A DNA stretch of 64,000 nucleotides from Veillonella nakazawae. GTDB lineage: Bacteria; Bacillota; Negativicutes; Veillonellales; Veillonellaceae. Shown piece by piece: positions 37,743 through 47,280 of the stretch. Made by a program: the position numbers and the translations under genes. Each line of letters starts with the position of its first letter. The stretch's first letter is position 1. The notes beneath the pieces were generated by a model. That model did no database searches, had not been told where the DNA came from, and saw nothing but the letters and a program-made list of their open reading frames with translations. The stretch lies in assembly GCF_013393365.1 (NCBI RefSeq), contig NZ_AP022321.1, positions 964,001 through 1,028,000 of the forward strand. The letters are read 5' to 3'.

Positions 37743-38201
37743 ATGAGAGTTCCGATATATGAAGCTGTAGCTCACTATAAAAAGAATAATGAGTTACCTT
37801 ATACAGAGTATTTTGGCCTAGGCTTTTTTTCTAAATTATCATTAGCAGAAAAGGCATTAACTGAGTCAAAAAATTTGATAGGTTTTTCTGATTTGGCTGA
37901 TGATTCATTTTCGATAACAACTCATTATTTAAATGATTGTGCGCATATAGGTGATGATGTTGGTTATGAAATCATAAACAACAAAATTTATGGTGTTTGG
38001 TATGATTATGATATAGATGATTATTATACATGTTCAGGATACATAGGTTTATTTAGTACTTTAAAATATGCAGAGAAAGCAATAGAGTGGTATAAAACCT
38101 GGGATATATTTAAAGTACATGGCATAGAGTGTTTAGGAATAGCTACTATCACTCTTAATTTAAAGGGATGGACTGAAGGTTTTATAACAGTATATGATTA
38201 A
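37743..38201 (+). CDS. Unknown soluble protein
   Basis: A 152-aa protein from ATG 37743 (an in-frame upstream start at 37698 would add a hydrophobic 15 residues). It has two similar segments: SKLSLAEKALTESKNLIGF and STLKYAEKAIEWYKTW, each preceded by a Tyr/Gly-rich strand (EYFGLGFF; SGYIGLF), suggesting an internal duplication. No family recognised. It lies alone with the acidic gene between the polC and poxB units. Confidence 0.5.
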   Translation: MRVPIYEAVAHYKKNNELPYTEYFGLGFFSKLSLAEKALTESKNLIGFSDLADDSFSITTHYLNDCAHIGDDVGYEIINNKIYGVWYDYDIDDYYTCSGYIGLFSTLKYAEKAIEWYKTWDIFKVHGIECLGIATITLNLKGWTEGFITVYD

Positions 38202-38208
38202 ATTAAGA

Positions 38209-38246
38209 AAAAAAGAGGTGTCATCATTTTGTGACACCTCTTTTTT
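38209..38246. terminator. Bidirectional terminator before poxB end
   Basis: A perfect 15-bp stem (38209-38223 with 38232-38246) with six A and six T at its ends, between the unknown gene and convergent poxB. Confidence 0.92.
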
Positions 38247-38297
38247 GAAAGTTTTGCAGTTTATTTATTTTGACAGAGTTTGAATATTTGGTAGATT

Positions 38298-40040
38298 TTA
38301 GTACAGAGATTTATATTTCATCCAGTTTGTTTTTGCCATTTCTTTAAGTTCTGTACCACGGCCATCAAGGATTGCATTGATTAAGTATTTACTGAAGCCT
38401 TTAGCTTGTTGGTAAGCAATTTTTGGAGGCATAGCAAGTTCTTGTTTATCTACGCGAACATTGACGATTACTGGACCATTATGATCGAGTGCTTCTTTAA
38501 TTTTTTCATCTACCTCACTGGAGTTTTGGATGCTCACACCTTTAATACCAGCCGCTTCTGCAAGTTTACCGAAGTCTGGATTTACAAAGTCTGTAGCATA
38601 GTCTAGGTAGCCAGAAGCTTTCATTTCCATAGCGATGAAGCTAAGTTCTTCATTATTAAATACGAAGATTTTAATTGGTAGATTTAATTGTTTTAACGTT
38701 AGCATTTCGCCCATCATCATAGTGAAACCACCATCACCAGAGAGGGAGATGACTTGACGATTTGGACATGCATTTTGTGCACCGATGGCATGCATCATAG
38801 CATTGGCCATAGAACCATGGTTATAGGAACCTAAGATACGGCGTTTACCATTTGTTTTTAAGTGACGGGCAGTCCAAATAACTGGAGTACCTACGTCAAA
38901 AGTAAAGATGGCATCTTCACTTGCTAGCTTATTCAAACGATTAACGAAATATTGTGGATGAATTGCTACACCATCTGGTTCAGCCGCAGCATAGCTATCC
39001 AAATTCTCTCTGAATTTTGTATATTCCTTACGTATTGTATCAATAAATTCAGTATTTTCACGTTGACCTACGAGAGGTAACAACTCTTTTAATGTATCTT
39101 TTACTGTACCAATAATCCCTTGTGTAAGAGGTACACGGCGACCTAACGCACTAGGATCTCTATCAACTTGAATTACTTTTGCATTTTCCGGATAGAATGG
39201 ACGGTAAGGGAAGTCTGTACCAAGCATAATGAGTGTATCGCAGTGCTCAATAGCACGATAACCAGATGTATAGCCTAATAGGCCTGTCATACCTACATCA
39301 TATGGATTATCCCATTCAACCCATTCTTTACCTCTGAAGGCATGTACTACAGGAGCTTGTAAGCGTTTTGCTAATTCTACGACCTCATCATGTGCACCTT
39401 CACAACCTGCACCACAGAAGAGGGTAATGCGTTCACCTTTTTCTAAATGAGCAGCCATTTCTTCGATATCTTCACGTTGTGGAACGATATGAGGTAAGCG
39501 AGGGTGATGCCATACTGGTAATTCATCAATTTCCGTTTCCATTACTGCTACATCGCCAGGAAGGACTATAACGGCAACATCTTGATTACCAACTGCTGCA
39601 TTCATAGCACGGAAAAGAATTTCCGGCATTTGTTTTGGATTGGAAACGAGTTCACAGAAACAAGAACATTCTTTGAATAAGTTTTCTGGATGTGTTTCTT
39701 GGAAGTAATTTAGTCCTACTTCGGATTGTGGAATATGAGACGCAATAGCCAATACTGGAACACGATTGCGATGACAATCGAATAAACCATTGATCAAGTG
39801 TAAATTACCAGGACCAGAACTACCAGCACATACAGTCAATTTATGAGTTAAAGCTGCTTCTGCACCTGCAGCAAAGGCTGCTGTTTCTTCATGTCTAACA
39901 TGTTCAAAAGCAATCTTACCATTGCGACGTAAACTGTCGTTTACAGAATTTAAACTATCGCCAGTGATACCATAAATGCGTTCGATACCTGCATTGGCTA
40001 AGACTTCTATAAGTACATCAGAAATTCGTTTTTTTGCCAT
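38298..40040 (-). CDS. poxB: ThDP-dependent pyruvate oxidase/dehydrogenase (PoxB-like)
   Basis: A ThDP and FAD enzyme that decarboxylates pyruvate to acetate and CO2, passing electrons to quinone in PoxB or to O2 in SpxB-type oxidases. The 580-aa sequence follows E. coli PoxB closely: GITGDSLNSVNDSL, RHEETAAFAAGAEA, CAGSSGPGNLHLINGLFDC, the ThDP motif GDGGFTMMMGEMLTL with NN, and the C-terminal GRGTELKEMAKTNW tail resembling the membrane-binding end of PoxB. That favours a quinone-linked enzyme over a peroxide-forming one. AAAGGTG precedes the start. Single gene. Confidence 0.88.
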   Translation of the reverse strand: MAKKRISDVLIEVLANAGIERIYGITGDSLNSVNDSLRRNGKIAFEHVRHEETAAFAAGAEAALTHKLTVCAGSSGPGNLHLINGLFDCHRNRVPVLAIASHIPQSEVGLNYFQETHPENLFKECSCFCELVSNPKQMPEILFRAMNAAVGNQDVAVIVLPGDVAVMETEIDELPVWHHPRLPHIVPQREDIEEMAAHLEKGERITLFCGAGCEGAHDEVVELAKRLQAPVVHAFRGKEWVEWDNPYDVGMTGLLGYTSGYRAIEHCDTLIMLGTDFPYRPFYPENAKVIQVDRDPSALGRRVPLTQGIIGTVKDTLKELLPLVGQRENTEFIDTIRKEYTKFRENLDSYAAAEPDGVAIHPQYFVNRLNKLASEDAIFTFDVGTPVIWTARHLKTNGKRRILGSYNHGSMANAMMHAIGAQNACPNRQVISLSGDGGFTMMMGEMLTLKQLNLPIKIFVFNNEELSFIAMEMKASGYLDYATDFVNPDFGKLAEAAGIKGVSIQNSSEVDEKIKEALDHNGPVIVNVRVDKQELAMPPKIAYQQAKGFSKYLINAILDGRGTELKEMAKTNWMKYKSLY

Positions 40041-40284
40041 ATTATCACCTTTATTTAATAAATAATATCAATTAAGTATTGTTATAAAACCATATATTAT
40101 TATATTAGACCTCTTTGTAGTGTAATTATGTGATAAAAGTTACTATTTAATGTATACATAGTTTATACATGTTTATATTGTTATTATAATATATTTTCAA
40201 TCTAATAAAAATAGAAATATAATAATAGTTATTTTATTCCAGGTTATATATTTAATATCTTTTCTCAATACAAAACTCTTATTG
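40041..40284. other. AT-rich intergenic region
   Basis: A gene-free stretch between divergent poxB and the rib unit. Apart from the poxB ribosome site at its left end and an AT-rich promoter-like zone, no gene, repeat or RNA structure was recognised. Confidence 0.5.
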
Positions 40285-40313
40285 TTGCATAACCCTAATA
40301 AAAGTGTTACTAT
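40285..40313 (+). promoter_or_regulatory. Promoter of riboflavin operon
   Basis: TTGCAT at 40285-40290 and TACTAT at 40308-40313, 17-bp spacing, ending 24 bp before the FMN riboswitch. Confidence 0.6.
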
Positions 40314-40336
40314 TAATTCAGAAACAAAATAGATGA

Positions 40337-40444
40337 GTCTTTGGGGATAGGTGAAATTCCTTACCGGCGGTATAGTCCGCGAACCTTTTAGGTATGAATC
40401 GGTGCAATTCCGATACCGACAGTACAGTCTGGATGAGAAAAGAC
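40337..40444 (+). promoter_or_regulatory. FMN riboswitch (RFN element)
   Basis: An aptamer binding flavin mononucleotide. The P1 stem pairs GTCTTT (40337) with AAAGAC (40439-40444). Conserved blocks include GGGGATAGGTGAAATTCC, ACCGGCGGT, GAATCGGTGCAATTCCGAT and AGTCTGGATGAGA. It stands before ribD and acts with the following terminator. Confidence 0.96.
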
Positions 40445-40478
40445 GAGGCACATTTGACGTGCGTATTTATGATTACCC

Positions 40479-40508
40479 AAGGACTATGTATATAGTCCTT
40501 TTTTTATT
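40479..40508 (+). terminator. Riboswitch expression-platform terminator
   Basis: AAGGACTAT pairs with ATAGTCCTT (40479-40487 with 40492-40500), followed by seven T. It lies 35 bp after the aptamer, so FMN binding probably causes premature termination. Confidence 0.88.
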
Positions 40509-40516
40509 GAGGTGAT

Positions 40517-41731
40517 ATGGTGGATGACGTAGCATATATGAAACGCGCCATTGCACTGGCAAAATTAGCCACAGGTCACACCTCTCCAAATCCTTTGGTG
40601 GGTGCCGTAGTGGTTAAAGACAATACAATAATCGGTGAAGGTTATCATCATAAGGCTGGTACAGATCATGCTGAGGTTCATGCCTTAAATCAAGCAGGTG
40701 ATAATGCTAAAGGTGCTACTTTATATGTAACCTTAGAGCCATGCTCTCATTATGGTAAAACTCCACCTTGTGCGCTGCGTATTATCGAGGCTGGCATAGC
40801 TAAGGTCGTTGTAGGGAGTACAGATCCTAATCCACTAGTATCGGGAAAGGGTATGGATTTACTCTGTGAAGCAGGCATAGAGGTTGTTTGCCCCGTATGT
40901 AGTGAGGAATGTGCTGAACTAAATGAGCATTTCTTTACATATATACAGACAGGTAAACCTTTCGTAACTATTAAAAGTGCTATGTCCCTTGATGGTAAGA
41001 TTGCCACTTTTACTGGTCAATCCCAATGGATTACGAATGAGTCCTCCCGCCGTGATGGACATGTATTACGTGCTACTCATGATTCTATGCTCGTTGGTAT
41101 CGGTACAATCTTAGCAGATAATCCTCAGTTAAACTGTCGACTCAGTAATGATGAATTAATAGATACTATATCGGATAGAAACATTCTTAATGAGCCTATC
41201 CAAGTTCATCAACCAGATGTCATCATATTGGACAGTCTTGGTAGAACGCCTACCACAAGTCGTGTATTTGAAGTAGATACTCGTAAGGTGCATATATTTG
41301 TATCTAAAGGTTGTCCTAAAGAACGAATACAGGCGCTGGAACAAGTAGGGGCTCTTGTTACTGTTGTTGAATCAGTATCTACTCGTAAAAGTAAAAGTAC
41401 AGATATCGTAATAGATATTAAAAAACTATCTATTGATGATATTCTTACGAAGTTGGGCGATTTTGGTTATACTTCAGTATTAGTTGAAGGTGGCTCTGCC
41501 ATTATAAGTTCATTTGTAGAAACATTGAACTTTGATAAGGTTGTTACCTATATTGGTAATACAATAATCGGTGGAACAGAGGCTACACCTGCTGTAGGTG
41601 GTCGTGGCTTTGAAAGCTTAGAATCTTCTCCGCAGTTAACTTTTACAAAAACTAAAATATTAGATAATAACATTCGCATCGAAGCGTATCGTCAAGGAAG
41701 GAGGGGCGCTTATGTTCACGGGAATCGTTGA
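40517..41731 (+). CDS. ribD: Bifunctional riboflavin deaminase/reductase RibD
   Basis: Performs the second and third steps of riboflavin synthesis: deamination then reduction of the pyrimidine intermediate. The 404-aa product has the N-terminal deaminase (HTSPNPLVGAVVV, HAEVHAL, EPCSHYGKTPPC zinc site) and the C-terminal reductase (TIKSAMSLDGKIAT, then VLVEGGSAIISSF). ATG 40517 is close to GAGGTG, and the GTG at 40520 is an equally plausible start. It overlaps ribE by 20 bp. Confidence 0.96.
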   Translation: MVDDVAYMKRAIALAKLATGHTSPNPLVGAVVVKDNTIIGEGYHHKAGTDHAEVHALNQAGDNAKGATLYVTLEPCSHYGKTPPCALRIIEAGIAKVVVGSTDPNPLVSGKGMDLLCEAGIEVVCPVCSEECAELNEHFFTYIQTGKPFVTIKSAMSLDGKIATFTGQSQWITNESSRRDGHVLRATHDSMLVGIGTILADNPQLNCRLSNDELIDTISDRNILNEPIQVHQPDVIILDSLGRTPTTSRVFEVDTRKVHIFVSKGCPKERIQALEQVGALVTVVESVSTRKSKSTDIVIDIKKLSIDDILTKLGDFGYTSVLVEGGSAIISSFVETLNFDKVVTYIGNTIIGGTEATPAVGGRGFESLESSPQLTFTKTKILDNNIRIEAYRQGRRGAYVHGNR

Positions 41732-42368
41732 AGAAATCGGCCGTGTAGAGAGCATTAAAAAGGGCCCTAAATCCTTAGCCATAACAATTCGGGGGAATAA
41801 AATATTTAGTGATTTAAAAATAGGTGACTCCGTAGCTGTTAATGGTGTATGTTTAACGGCTACAACGATTGGTAATGGCGTATTTACAGCTGATGTTATG
41901 CCTGAGTCAATCAAGATGACTACTTTTACAAATTTGAAAGTTCATCAACCAGTCAACTTAGAGCGTGCTATGCTCGCCAACGGTAGATTTGGTGGTCACA
42001 TTGTGGCAGGTCACGTAGATGGGACGGGCCGCATCATTAATCGGGAGCAAACGGATAATGCCATTATCTTTACCGTAGAGGCCCCGAAATCCGTCATGGA
42101 TTACGTTATTTATAAGGGGTCCATTACGATCGATGGTATTAGCCTCACAATTATGCGACGAACGGATAGCAGTTTTTCCGTATCTATCATTCCTCATACC
42201 TTGGGGGAAACTATTTTAGGTTCTGCTCATATCGGTACTGAGGTTAATTTAGAAACAGATATCGCTGGTCGATACATTCGTCATTTTATGAATCTCGGTA
42301 GTGAATCTACCGAAGAAAAACCTAAGAAATCTATGCAATCCCTCTTAGTAGAGAATGGATTTATATAA
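41712..42368 (+). CDS. ribE: Riboflavin synthase alpha chain
   Basis: Dismutates two 6,7-dimethyl-8-ribityllumazine molecules to riboflavin. The 218-aa protein begins [14 protein letters not shown] and has two repeated lumazine-binding domains, each with a [13 protein letters not shown] or [12 protein letters not shown] block and a [13 protein letters not shown] motif in the first. AAGGAGGGG precedes the ATG inside the ribD end. Second gene of the rib operon. Confidence 0.97.
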   Translation: MFTGIVEEIGRVESIKKGPKSLAITIRGNKIFSDLKIGDSVAVNGVCLTATTIGNGVFTADVMPESIKMTTFTNLKVHQPVNLERAMLANGRFGGHIVAGHVDGTGRIINREQTDNAIIFTVEAPKSVMDYVIYKGSITIDGISLTIMRRTDSSFSVSIIPHTLGETILGSAHIGTEVNLETDIAGRYIRHFMNLGSESTEEKPKKSMQSLLVENGFI

Positions 42369-42385
42369 AAGTAAGGAGCGTTCCT

Positions 42386-43588
42386 ATGAGCGAACAATTA
42401 CATTCAATTGAAGAGGTCTTAGAAGACCTTAAAGCTGGTAAACCTGTTATTATCGTTGATGATGAAAGCCGTGAAAACGAAGGTGATCTTATCATCGCTG
42501 CAGAGTTTGCTACACAAGAAAATATTAACTTTATGGTTAAATACGCACGTGGTATCGTATGTACACCTATGCGTCGTGAAGCCTTAGAGAAGCTTGGCAT
42601 TCCTGCAATGGTTGCCAAAAATACAGATAACCATGAAACTGCTTTCACCGTTACTGTTGACCATGTAGATACTACAACAGGCGTATCTCCAGCAGAACGT
42701 GCTTATACAATTCAAAAATTATTAGATCCAAATGCTAAACCAGAAGACTTCCGTCGTCCTGGTCACGTATTCCCTCTAGTATATAAAGAGGGTGGCGTTT
42801 TAGTACGCCAAGGCCATACAGAAGCATCTATCGACCTTTGTCGCTTAGCAGGCTTACAAGAGGCAGCTGTTATTTGTGAAATTACAAAAGACGATGGCGA
42901 TATGGCTCGTTTGCCAGATCTATTACAATTTGCTAAAGAACATAATCTTAAAATTGCATCTGTAGCAGAACTTATTGAGTATCGTAAACAACATGAAGAT
43001 ATGGTTGAGCTCGGTGCTTGTTCTAAACTACCTACTAAATTTGGTGACTTTAATATCTTTGTATTTAAAAATGATTTAGATCATAAAGAACATTTAGCTA
43101 TTGTTAAAGGTGATGTACAAAACTGTGACGATGTTCTTGTACGTATTCACTCTGAATGTTTAACCGGTGATGTATTCGGTTCTAAACGTTGTGACTGTGG
43201 TGAGCAATTAGATAACGCGTTACGTGCCATCGAAAAAGAAGGTAAAGGCGTTGTAGTATATATGCGTCAAGAAGGCCGTGGTATCGGTTTAACAAATAAA
43301 ATTAAAGCCTATGCTTTACAAGAGCAAGGTTTAGATACTGTAGAGGCTAATGAACAATTAGGCTTCCCTGCAGATATGCGCGAATATTCCTTGGCTGCTC
43401 AAATTATCCGTTTCTTAGGTATTAAGAGTATTCGATTGTTGACAAACAATCCAGAAAAACGTCATGGCTTAGAACATTGGGGTATTGATGTAACTAGCCG
43501 GGTACCGCTCATTATTGCAGCCAATAAATTTAATGCAGGGTACTTAAGGACAAAAGAAGAAAAAATGGGTCATATGTTAGAAGACTAA
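42386..43588 (+). CDS. ribBA: Bifunctional DHBP synthase/GTP cyclohydrolase II
   Basis: Provides both starting compounds of riboflavin: 3,4-dihydroxy-2-butanone 4-phosphate (N-terminal RibB, residues 1-~205, [15 protein letters not shown], and the RPGHVFPL segment) and the pyrimidine from GTP (C-terminal RibA, ~210-400, [20 protein letters not shown] zinc Cys triad, [16 protein letters not shown]). The 400-aa length is normal. AAGGAGCG precedes the ATG. Confidence 0.97.
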   Translation: MSEQLHSIEEVLEDLKAGKPVIIVDDESRENEGDLIIAAEFATQENINFMVKYARGIVCTPMRREALEKLGIPAMVAKNTDNHETAFTVTVDHVDTTTGVSPAERAYTIQKLLDPNAKPEDFRRPGHVFPLVYKEGGVLVRQGHTEASIDLCRLAGLQEAAVICEITKDDGDMARLPDLLQFAKEHNLKIASVAELIEYRKQHEDMVELGACSKLPTKFGDFNIFVFKNDLDHKEHLAIVKGDVQNCDDVLVRIHSECLTGDVFGSKRCDCGEQLDNALRAIEKEGKGVVVYMRQEGRGIGLTNKIKAYALQEQGLDTVEANEQLGFPADMREYSLAAQIIRFLGIKSIRLLTNNPEKRHGLEHWGIDVTSRVPLIIAANKFNAGYLRTKEEKMGHMLED

Positions 43589-43660
43589 TCATTTAGTTTT
43601 ATTTAACAAATTGCTCGTCACATAAGAATTTCCTTTACAGGAATATAGGAGGTCAACATA

Positions 43661-44122
43661 ATGAAGGTTCAAGAAGGTAATTTATTAGGTAGCGGTAAAA
43701 AATTTGCTATTATCGGTTCTCGTTTTAACGAGTTCATTACGTCCAAATTAATTGGTGGCGCTGAAGATTGCTTATTGCGTCACGATGTAAAAGAAGAGGA
43801 TATCACTGTTATCTGGGTACCAGGTGCTTATGAAATCCCATTGATCGCTAAAAAAGCTGCTTCATCTGGTTGCTTCGATGCGGTTATCTGCGTTGGTGCT
43901 GTTATTCGTGGTGCTACAACTCATTATGACTATGTATGTAATGAAGTAGCTAAAGGTATTGCTCATGTTTCCTTAGAAACTGGTGTTCCTGTTATGTTCG
44001 GTGTAGTAACTACTGAAAATATTGAACAAGCGATTGAACGTGCTGGTACTAAGGCTGGCAATAAAGGTTACGACTGTGCTATGGGCGCTATCGAAATGGT
44101 TAACCTTATCGATCAATTCTAA
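43661..44122 (+). CDS. ribH: 6,7-dimethyl-8-ribityllumazine synthase
   Basis: Condenses the pyrimidine and butanone phosphate into lumazine and assembles into capsid-like shells in many bacteria. The 153-aa product has the family blocks [25 protein letters not shown] and [20 protein letters not shown] with the catalytic His, and [29 protein letters not shown] precedes the start. Last gene of the operon; a terminator follows. Confidence 0.98.
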   Translation: MKVQEGNLLGSGKKFAIIGSRFNEFITSKLIGGAEDCLLRHDVKEEDITVIWVPGAYEIPLIAKKAASSGCFDAVICVGAVIRGATTHYDYVCNEVAKGIAHVSLETGVPVMFGVVTTENIEQAIERAGTKAGNKGYDCAMGAIEMVNLIDQF

Positions 44123-44134
44123 TAATTACATAGT

Positions 44135-44168
44135 AAACACTCAGTGTCTTATGATGCTGAGTGTTTTT
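44135..44168 (+). terminator. Terminator after ribH
   Basis: A 10-bp stem AAACACTCAG/CTGAGTGTTT (44135-44144 with 44157-44166) and a short T tail. Confidence 0.8.
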
Positions 44169-44231
44169 AAATTATCGAAAATATGTTCCTTTATCTTGAA
44201 AATAGGCTAGACGAACATATATTCTCTATTA

Positions 44232-44281
44232 TTGAAAAGTAAATCTATGACATGATATACTATATAAGCACTTATAAGTGC
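44232..44281 (+). promoter_or_regulatory. hslO promoter with adjacent palindrome
   Basis: TTGAAA at 44232-44237 and TATACT at 44256-44261 (18-bp spacer). A perfect 14-bp palindrome GCACTTATAAGTGC follows at 44268-44281, at the expected transcript start, where a repressor could bind. Confidence 0.6.
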
Positions 44282-44316
44282 GTTTTAAACTTTAATTAAT
44301 AATAAGGAATGATAGA

Positions 44317-45195
44317 ATGGATTATATAAAACGTTTTACTACCCGAGAAGGGGTACGTATGTCTTTAGCGGTAACAACGGATACTGTTGAAACGGCTCGT
44401 GTGCGTCATGATTTATGGCCTGTCGCAACGGCTGCTTTAGGTCGCGCTATGACGGGAGCTATTTTATTAGCTGGTGATTTTAAAAATCATGAAAATGTAA
44501 GTTTGCGCATTAAAGGTGATGGCCCTCTAGGTGTAGTTCATGTAGATGCGTTTGCAGATAATACAGTTCGTGGCTATGTGGATGAGCCACATGTAGATGT
44601 ACCTTTAAAACGAGCTGGTAAGCTTGATGTAGGTGCTGCAGTAGGTCATAATGGGGAAGTGCAAGTGACTCGCTTTACACAATTAGCACAAGACTATACC
44701 TCCACAAGTCCTATTCAAAGTGGCGAAGTAGCAGAAGATTTGGCTTACTATTTATATGCTTCTGAGCAAGTGCCTTCTACTATTAGCTTAGGTGTATTGG
44801 TAGATCCAGATTATCACACGGTTGTGGCAGGCGGTTTTATCGTACAAGCTTTACCAGATGCTACAGATGAAGCATTAGCCCAAGTCGAAAAGAATATTAA
44901 TGAATTAGGCCCAATTACAGAATATTTGAAAGCAAATCCAGACGGTAAAGGCCTTATGGAACGCGTTCTTGATGGTTTAACTGTGAATGAAGTATATAAT
45001 GAACCGATTCACTTCCAATGTCGTTGTGGACGTGATCGCTTTGGTGCCGTACTCATGACATTAAGAGAAGAAGATAAACAGGCTATCTTGGAAGATGACG
45101 TAACAGAGCTTGTTTGTCACTATTGTAATGAAAAGTATCATTTCACACGAGAAGAGTTACAAGATATGTTTACCCCTAAAGGTCCAATTCAATAA
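44317..45195 (+). CDS. hslO: Redox-regulated chaperone Hsp33
   Basis: A holdase chaperone activated by oxidation. The 292-aa product has the N-terminal dimer domain (RGVRMSLAVTTDTVETAR..., GRAMTGAILLAG, VSLRIKGDGPLG) and a C-terminal redox switch with zinc Cys pairs FQCRCGRDR (CxC) and LVCHYCNEKYHF (CxxC), all four Cys present. TAAGGAATG precedes the ATG. An oxidative-stress role fits an anaerobe that meets oxygen. Confidence 0.95.
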   Translation: MDYIKRFTTREGVRMSLAVTTDTVETARVRHDLWPVATAALGRAMTGAILLAGDFKNHENVSLRIKGDGPLGVVHVDAFADNTVRGYVDEPHVDVPLKRAGKLDVGAAVGHNGEVQVTRFTQLAQDYTSTSPIQSGEVAEDLAYYLYASEQVPSTISLGVLVDPDYHTVVAGGFIVQALPDATDEALAQVEKNINELGPITEYLKANPDGKGLMERVLDGLTVNEVYNEPIHFQCRCGRDRFGAVLMTLREEDKQAILEDDVTELVCHYCNEKYHFTREELQDMFTPKGPIQ

Positions 45196-45219
45196 AACTT
45201 TATAATATATTGAAAAAAT

Positions 45220-45254
45220 ACAGGCTACTAGGTTTTTCCTATAGCCTGTTTTTC
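45220..45254 (+). terminator. Terminator after hslO
   Basis: ACAGGCTA/TAGCCTGT outer stem (45220-45227 with 45242-45249), inner AGG/CCT, then TTTT. Confidence 0.75.
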
Positions 45255-45303
45255 TATTCTATGAGAAAATAAAAGATAGAGTGATTAATAATAGGAGGTC
45301 ACA

Positions 45304-46098
45304 ATGAGTGCAATTGGCGTAATTGGTGGTACTGGCGTTTATGATCCATCCATCTTTGAAAATATTCATGAAGAATCCTTAATGACACCATATGGTGAAA
45401 TAGATTATGTACAAGGTACATACCATGGGAAAACGGTAATCTTTGTTGCTCGTCACGGCAAAGATCATACAATTCCTCCACACAAAATTAACTATCGTGC
45501 TAATATTTGGGGTCTAAAAAAATTATGCGTTACATTTATTATCTCTACAACAGCTGTAGGTTCTTTAAATGAAAACTTCAAGCCTGGTCATTTCGTTTTG
45601 ACAGATCAATTCTTAGATTTCACGAAGAACCGCATCACTACATTCTATGAAGGTGGTGACCGTCCAGTAGCACATCTGGATGTAACAAATCCTTATTGCC
45701 CTGAATTACGTGATATTCTTCAAAAGGTTGGTACTGAACAAGGTTTGTCTGTTCATAATGGTGGTACTTATGTATGTACAGAAGGTCCGCGCTTTGAAAC
45801 ACCAGCGGAAATTAAAATGTTCCACATGCTTGGTGGGGATACAGTAGGTATGACAAATGTACCTGAAGTAAATTTAGCTAATGAAGCTGAAATGGCATAT
45901 GCTACGATTTCTATGATTACAAACTATGCAGCAGGTATTTCTGAATCTGCTCTAACACATAGCGAAGTGGTAGAAATGATGGGCGACATGGCAGCTCAGC
46001 TTAAAGCTCTCATTTTAGGTGCTATTGATGTAATCGATGTAGATGCTCGTTATGATGCGCATAATCGCATGCATGAATATGGTGGCTTTAAACTATAA
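45304..46098 (+). CDS. mtnP: S-methyl-5'-thioadenosine phosphorylase
   Basis: Cleaves methylthioadenosine to adenine and methylthioribose 1-phosphate, the first step of MTA salvage. The 264-aa product has GVIGGTGVYDPSIF, the phosphate-binding RHGKDHTIPPHKINYRAN, CTEGPRFETPAEI and MTNVPEVNLANEAEM (substrate loop). GGAGG precedes the ATG. First gene of the MTA/SAH cluster; mtnA follows by 42 bp. Confidence 0.95.
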   Translation: MSAIGVIGGTGVYDPSIFENIHEESLMTPYGEIDYVQGTYHGKTVIFVARHGKDHTIPPHKINYRANIWGLKKLCVTFIISTTAVGSLNENFKPGHFVLTDQFLDFTKNRITTFYEGGDRPVAHLDVTNPYCPELRDILQKVGTEQGLSVHNGGTYVCTEGPRFETPAEIKMFHMLGGDTVGMTNVPEVNLANEAEMAYATISMITNYAAGISESALTHSEVVEMMGDMAAQLKALILGAIDVIDVDARYDAHNRMHEYGGFKL

Positions 46099-46140
46099 TC
46101 CATTCATAATGAAATACAATAGTTCATCAAAGGAGAATGT

Positions 46141-47205
46141 ATGATTAATATTGAATGGCGTAAAGATACGCTAGTACTATTAGATCAAACTAAATTGCCT
46201 ACTGAAATTACGTATGTTCACTGTACAGATTGGCGACAAGTGGCTGAAGCTATAAAAATGCTTCGCGTTCGTGGCGCACCTGCTATTGGTGTTGCTGCCA
46301 GTTATGGCCTCATTTTAGCGGCTATGGAAGCAGGCCGTTTGGATGCACCATTTAGTGAACAACTTACAAGCTTATATGAATTTAGTGAGACCTTAAAGGA
46401 AACTCGTCCTACCGCAATCAACTTAGCTTGGGCTGTAGATCGTGTTATTTCTCTTGTAAAAGAGCATGTTGAAAGCATGTTCTCTATGAGTGAAGTAGTA
46501 GAGCTCATTAGAAAAGAGGCTATTACAATTCACGAAGAAGACGTATCATTGAACCGTCGTATGGCTGAAGCAGGAGCAACTCTATTTGAAGGTCAAAAAA
46601 ATATTCGCATTCTAACTCATTGTAATGCTGGTGCACTAGCTACAGGTGGTTTAGGAACAGCACTCGGTGTTGTCCGTAAATTACATGAAAATGGACAATT
46701 AGAACGCGTGTATGCTGATGAAACAAGACCATTATTACAAGGTGCTCGACTTACTGCTTTTGAGCTTCATGAGGATGGTATCCCTGTTACTCTTGAGACT
46801 GATAATATGGCGGCCTATGCGATGCAACATGGCCTCATTGATGCCGTTATCGTCGGTGCTGACCGCATCACTACAAAAGGTGATGTAGCCAATAAAATTG
46901 GTACCTATGGTGTGGCTGTACTAGCTAAATTCCATAACATTCCATTCTATGTAGCCGCGCCATACAGCACATTTGATTTTACCCTTGAAAATGGTGCTGA
47001 TATTCCTATTGAGATGCGCGACGATTATGAAGTTACATCGTTGCATGGGGTTCAAACTGCACCTAATGGCATTGATGTGCTTAATCCAGCTTTTGATGTG
47101 ACACCACATGAACTAGTGACTGCCATCATTACTGAAGAAGGTGTATTAAAACCAAACTACGAAGAGTCTATTGATAAGCTACGTCAAATTGTAGAATCTA
47201 AATAA
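46141..47205 (+). CDS. mtnA: Methylthioribose-1-phosphate isomerase
   Basis: Isomerises methylthioribose 1-phosphate to the ribulose form. The 354-aa product has the eIF2B-related fold with the signature RVRGAPAIGVAASYG, THCNAGALATGGLGTALGV (active-site Cys), VGADRITTKGDVANKIGTY (Asp) and PFYVAAPYSTFD. AAAGGAG precedes the ATG. No mtnB, mtnC or mtnD follows, so in this locus the pathway stops at methylthioribulose phosphate; the rest may lie elsewhere or the product may go to a different route. Confidence 0.95.
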   Translation: MINIEWRKDTLVLLDQTKLPTEITYVHCTDWRQVAEAIKMLRVRGAPAIGVAASYGLILAAMEAGRLDAPFSEQLTSLYEFSETLKETRPTAINLAWAVDRVISLVKEHVESMFSMSEVVELIRKEAITIHEEDVSLNRRMAEAGATLFEGQKNIRILTHCNAGALATGGLGTALGVVRKLHENGQLERVYADETRPLLQGARLTAFELHEDGIPVTLETDNMAAYAMQHGLIDAVIVGADRITTKGDVANKIGTYGVAVLAKFHNIPFYVAAPYSTFDFTLENGADIPIEMRDDYEVTSLHGVQTAPNGIDVLNPAFDVTPHELVTAIITEEGVLKPNYEESIDKLRQIVESK

Positions 47206-47280
47206 CAAACAAATCCAATTGGGTTTACTATCAAATCTTTATTTTAACTATATCAACTCATATTAGTAAAAGGAGTTATT

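Noticed and set aside
40197..40451. Minus-strand frame across the FMN riboswitch
   Set aside because: It is the shadow of conserved aptamer sequence; translation does not resemble a protein.
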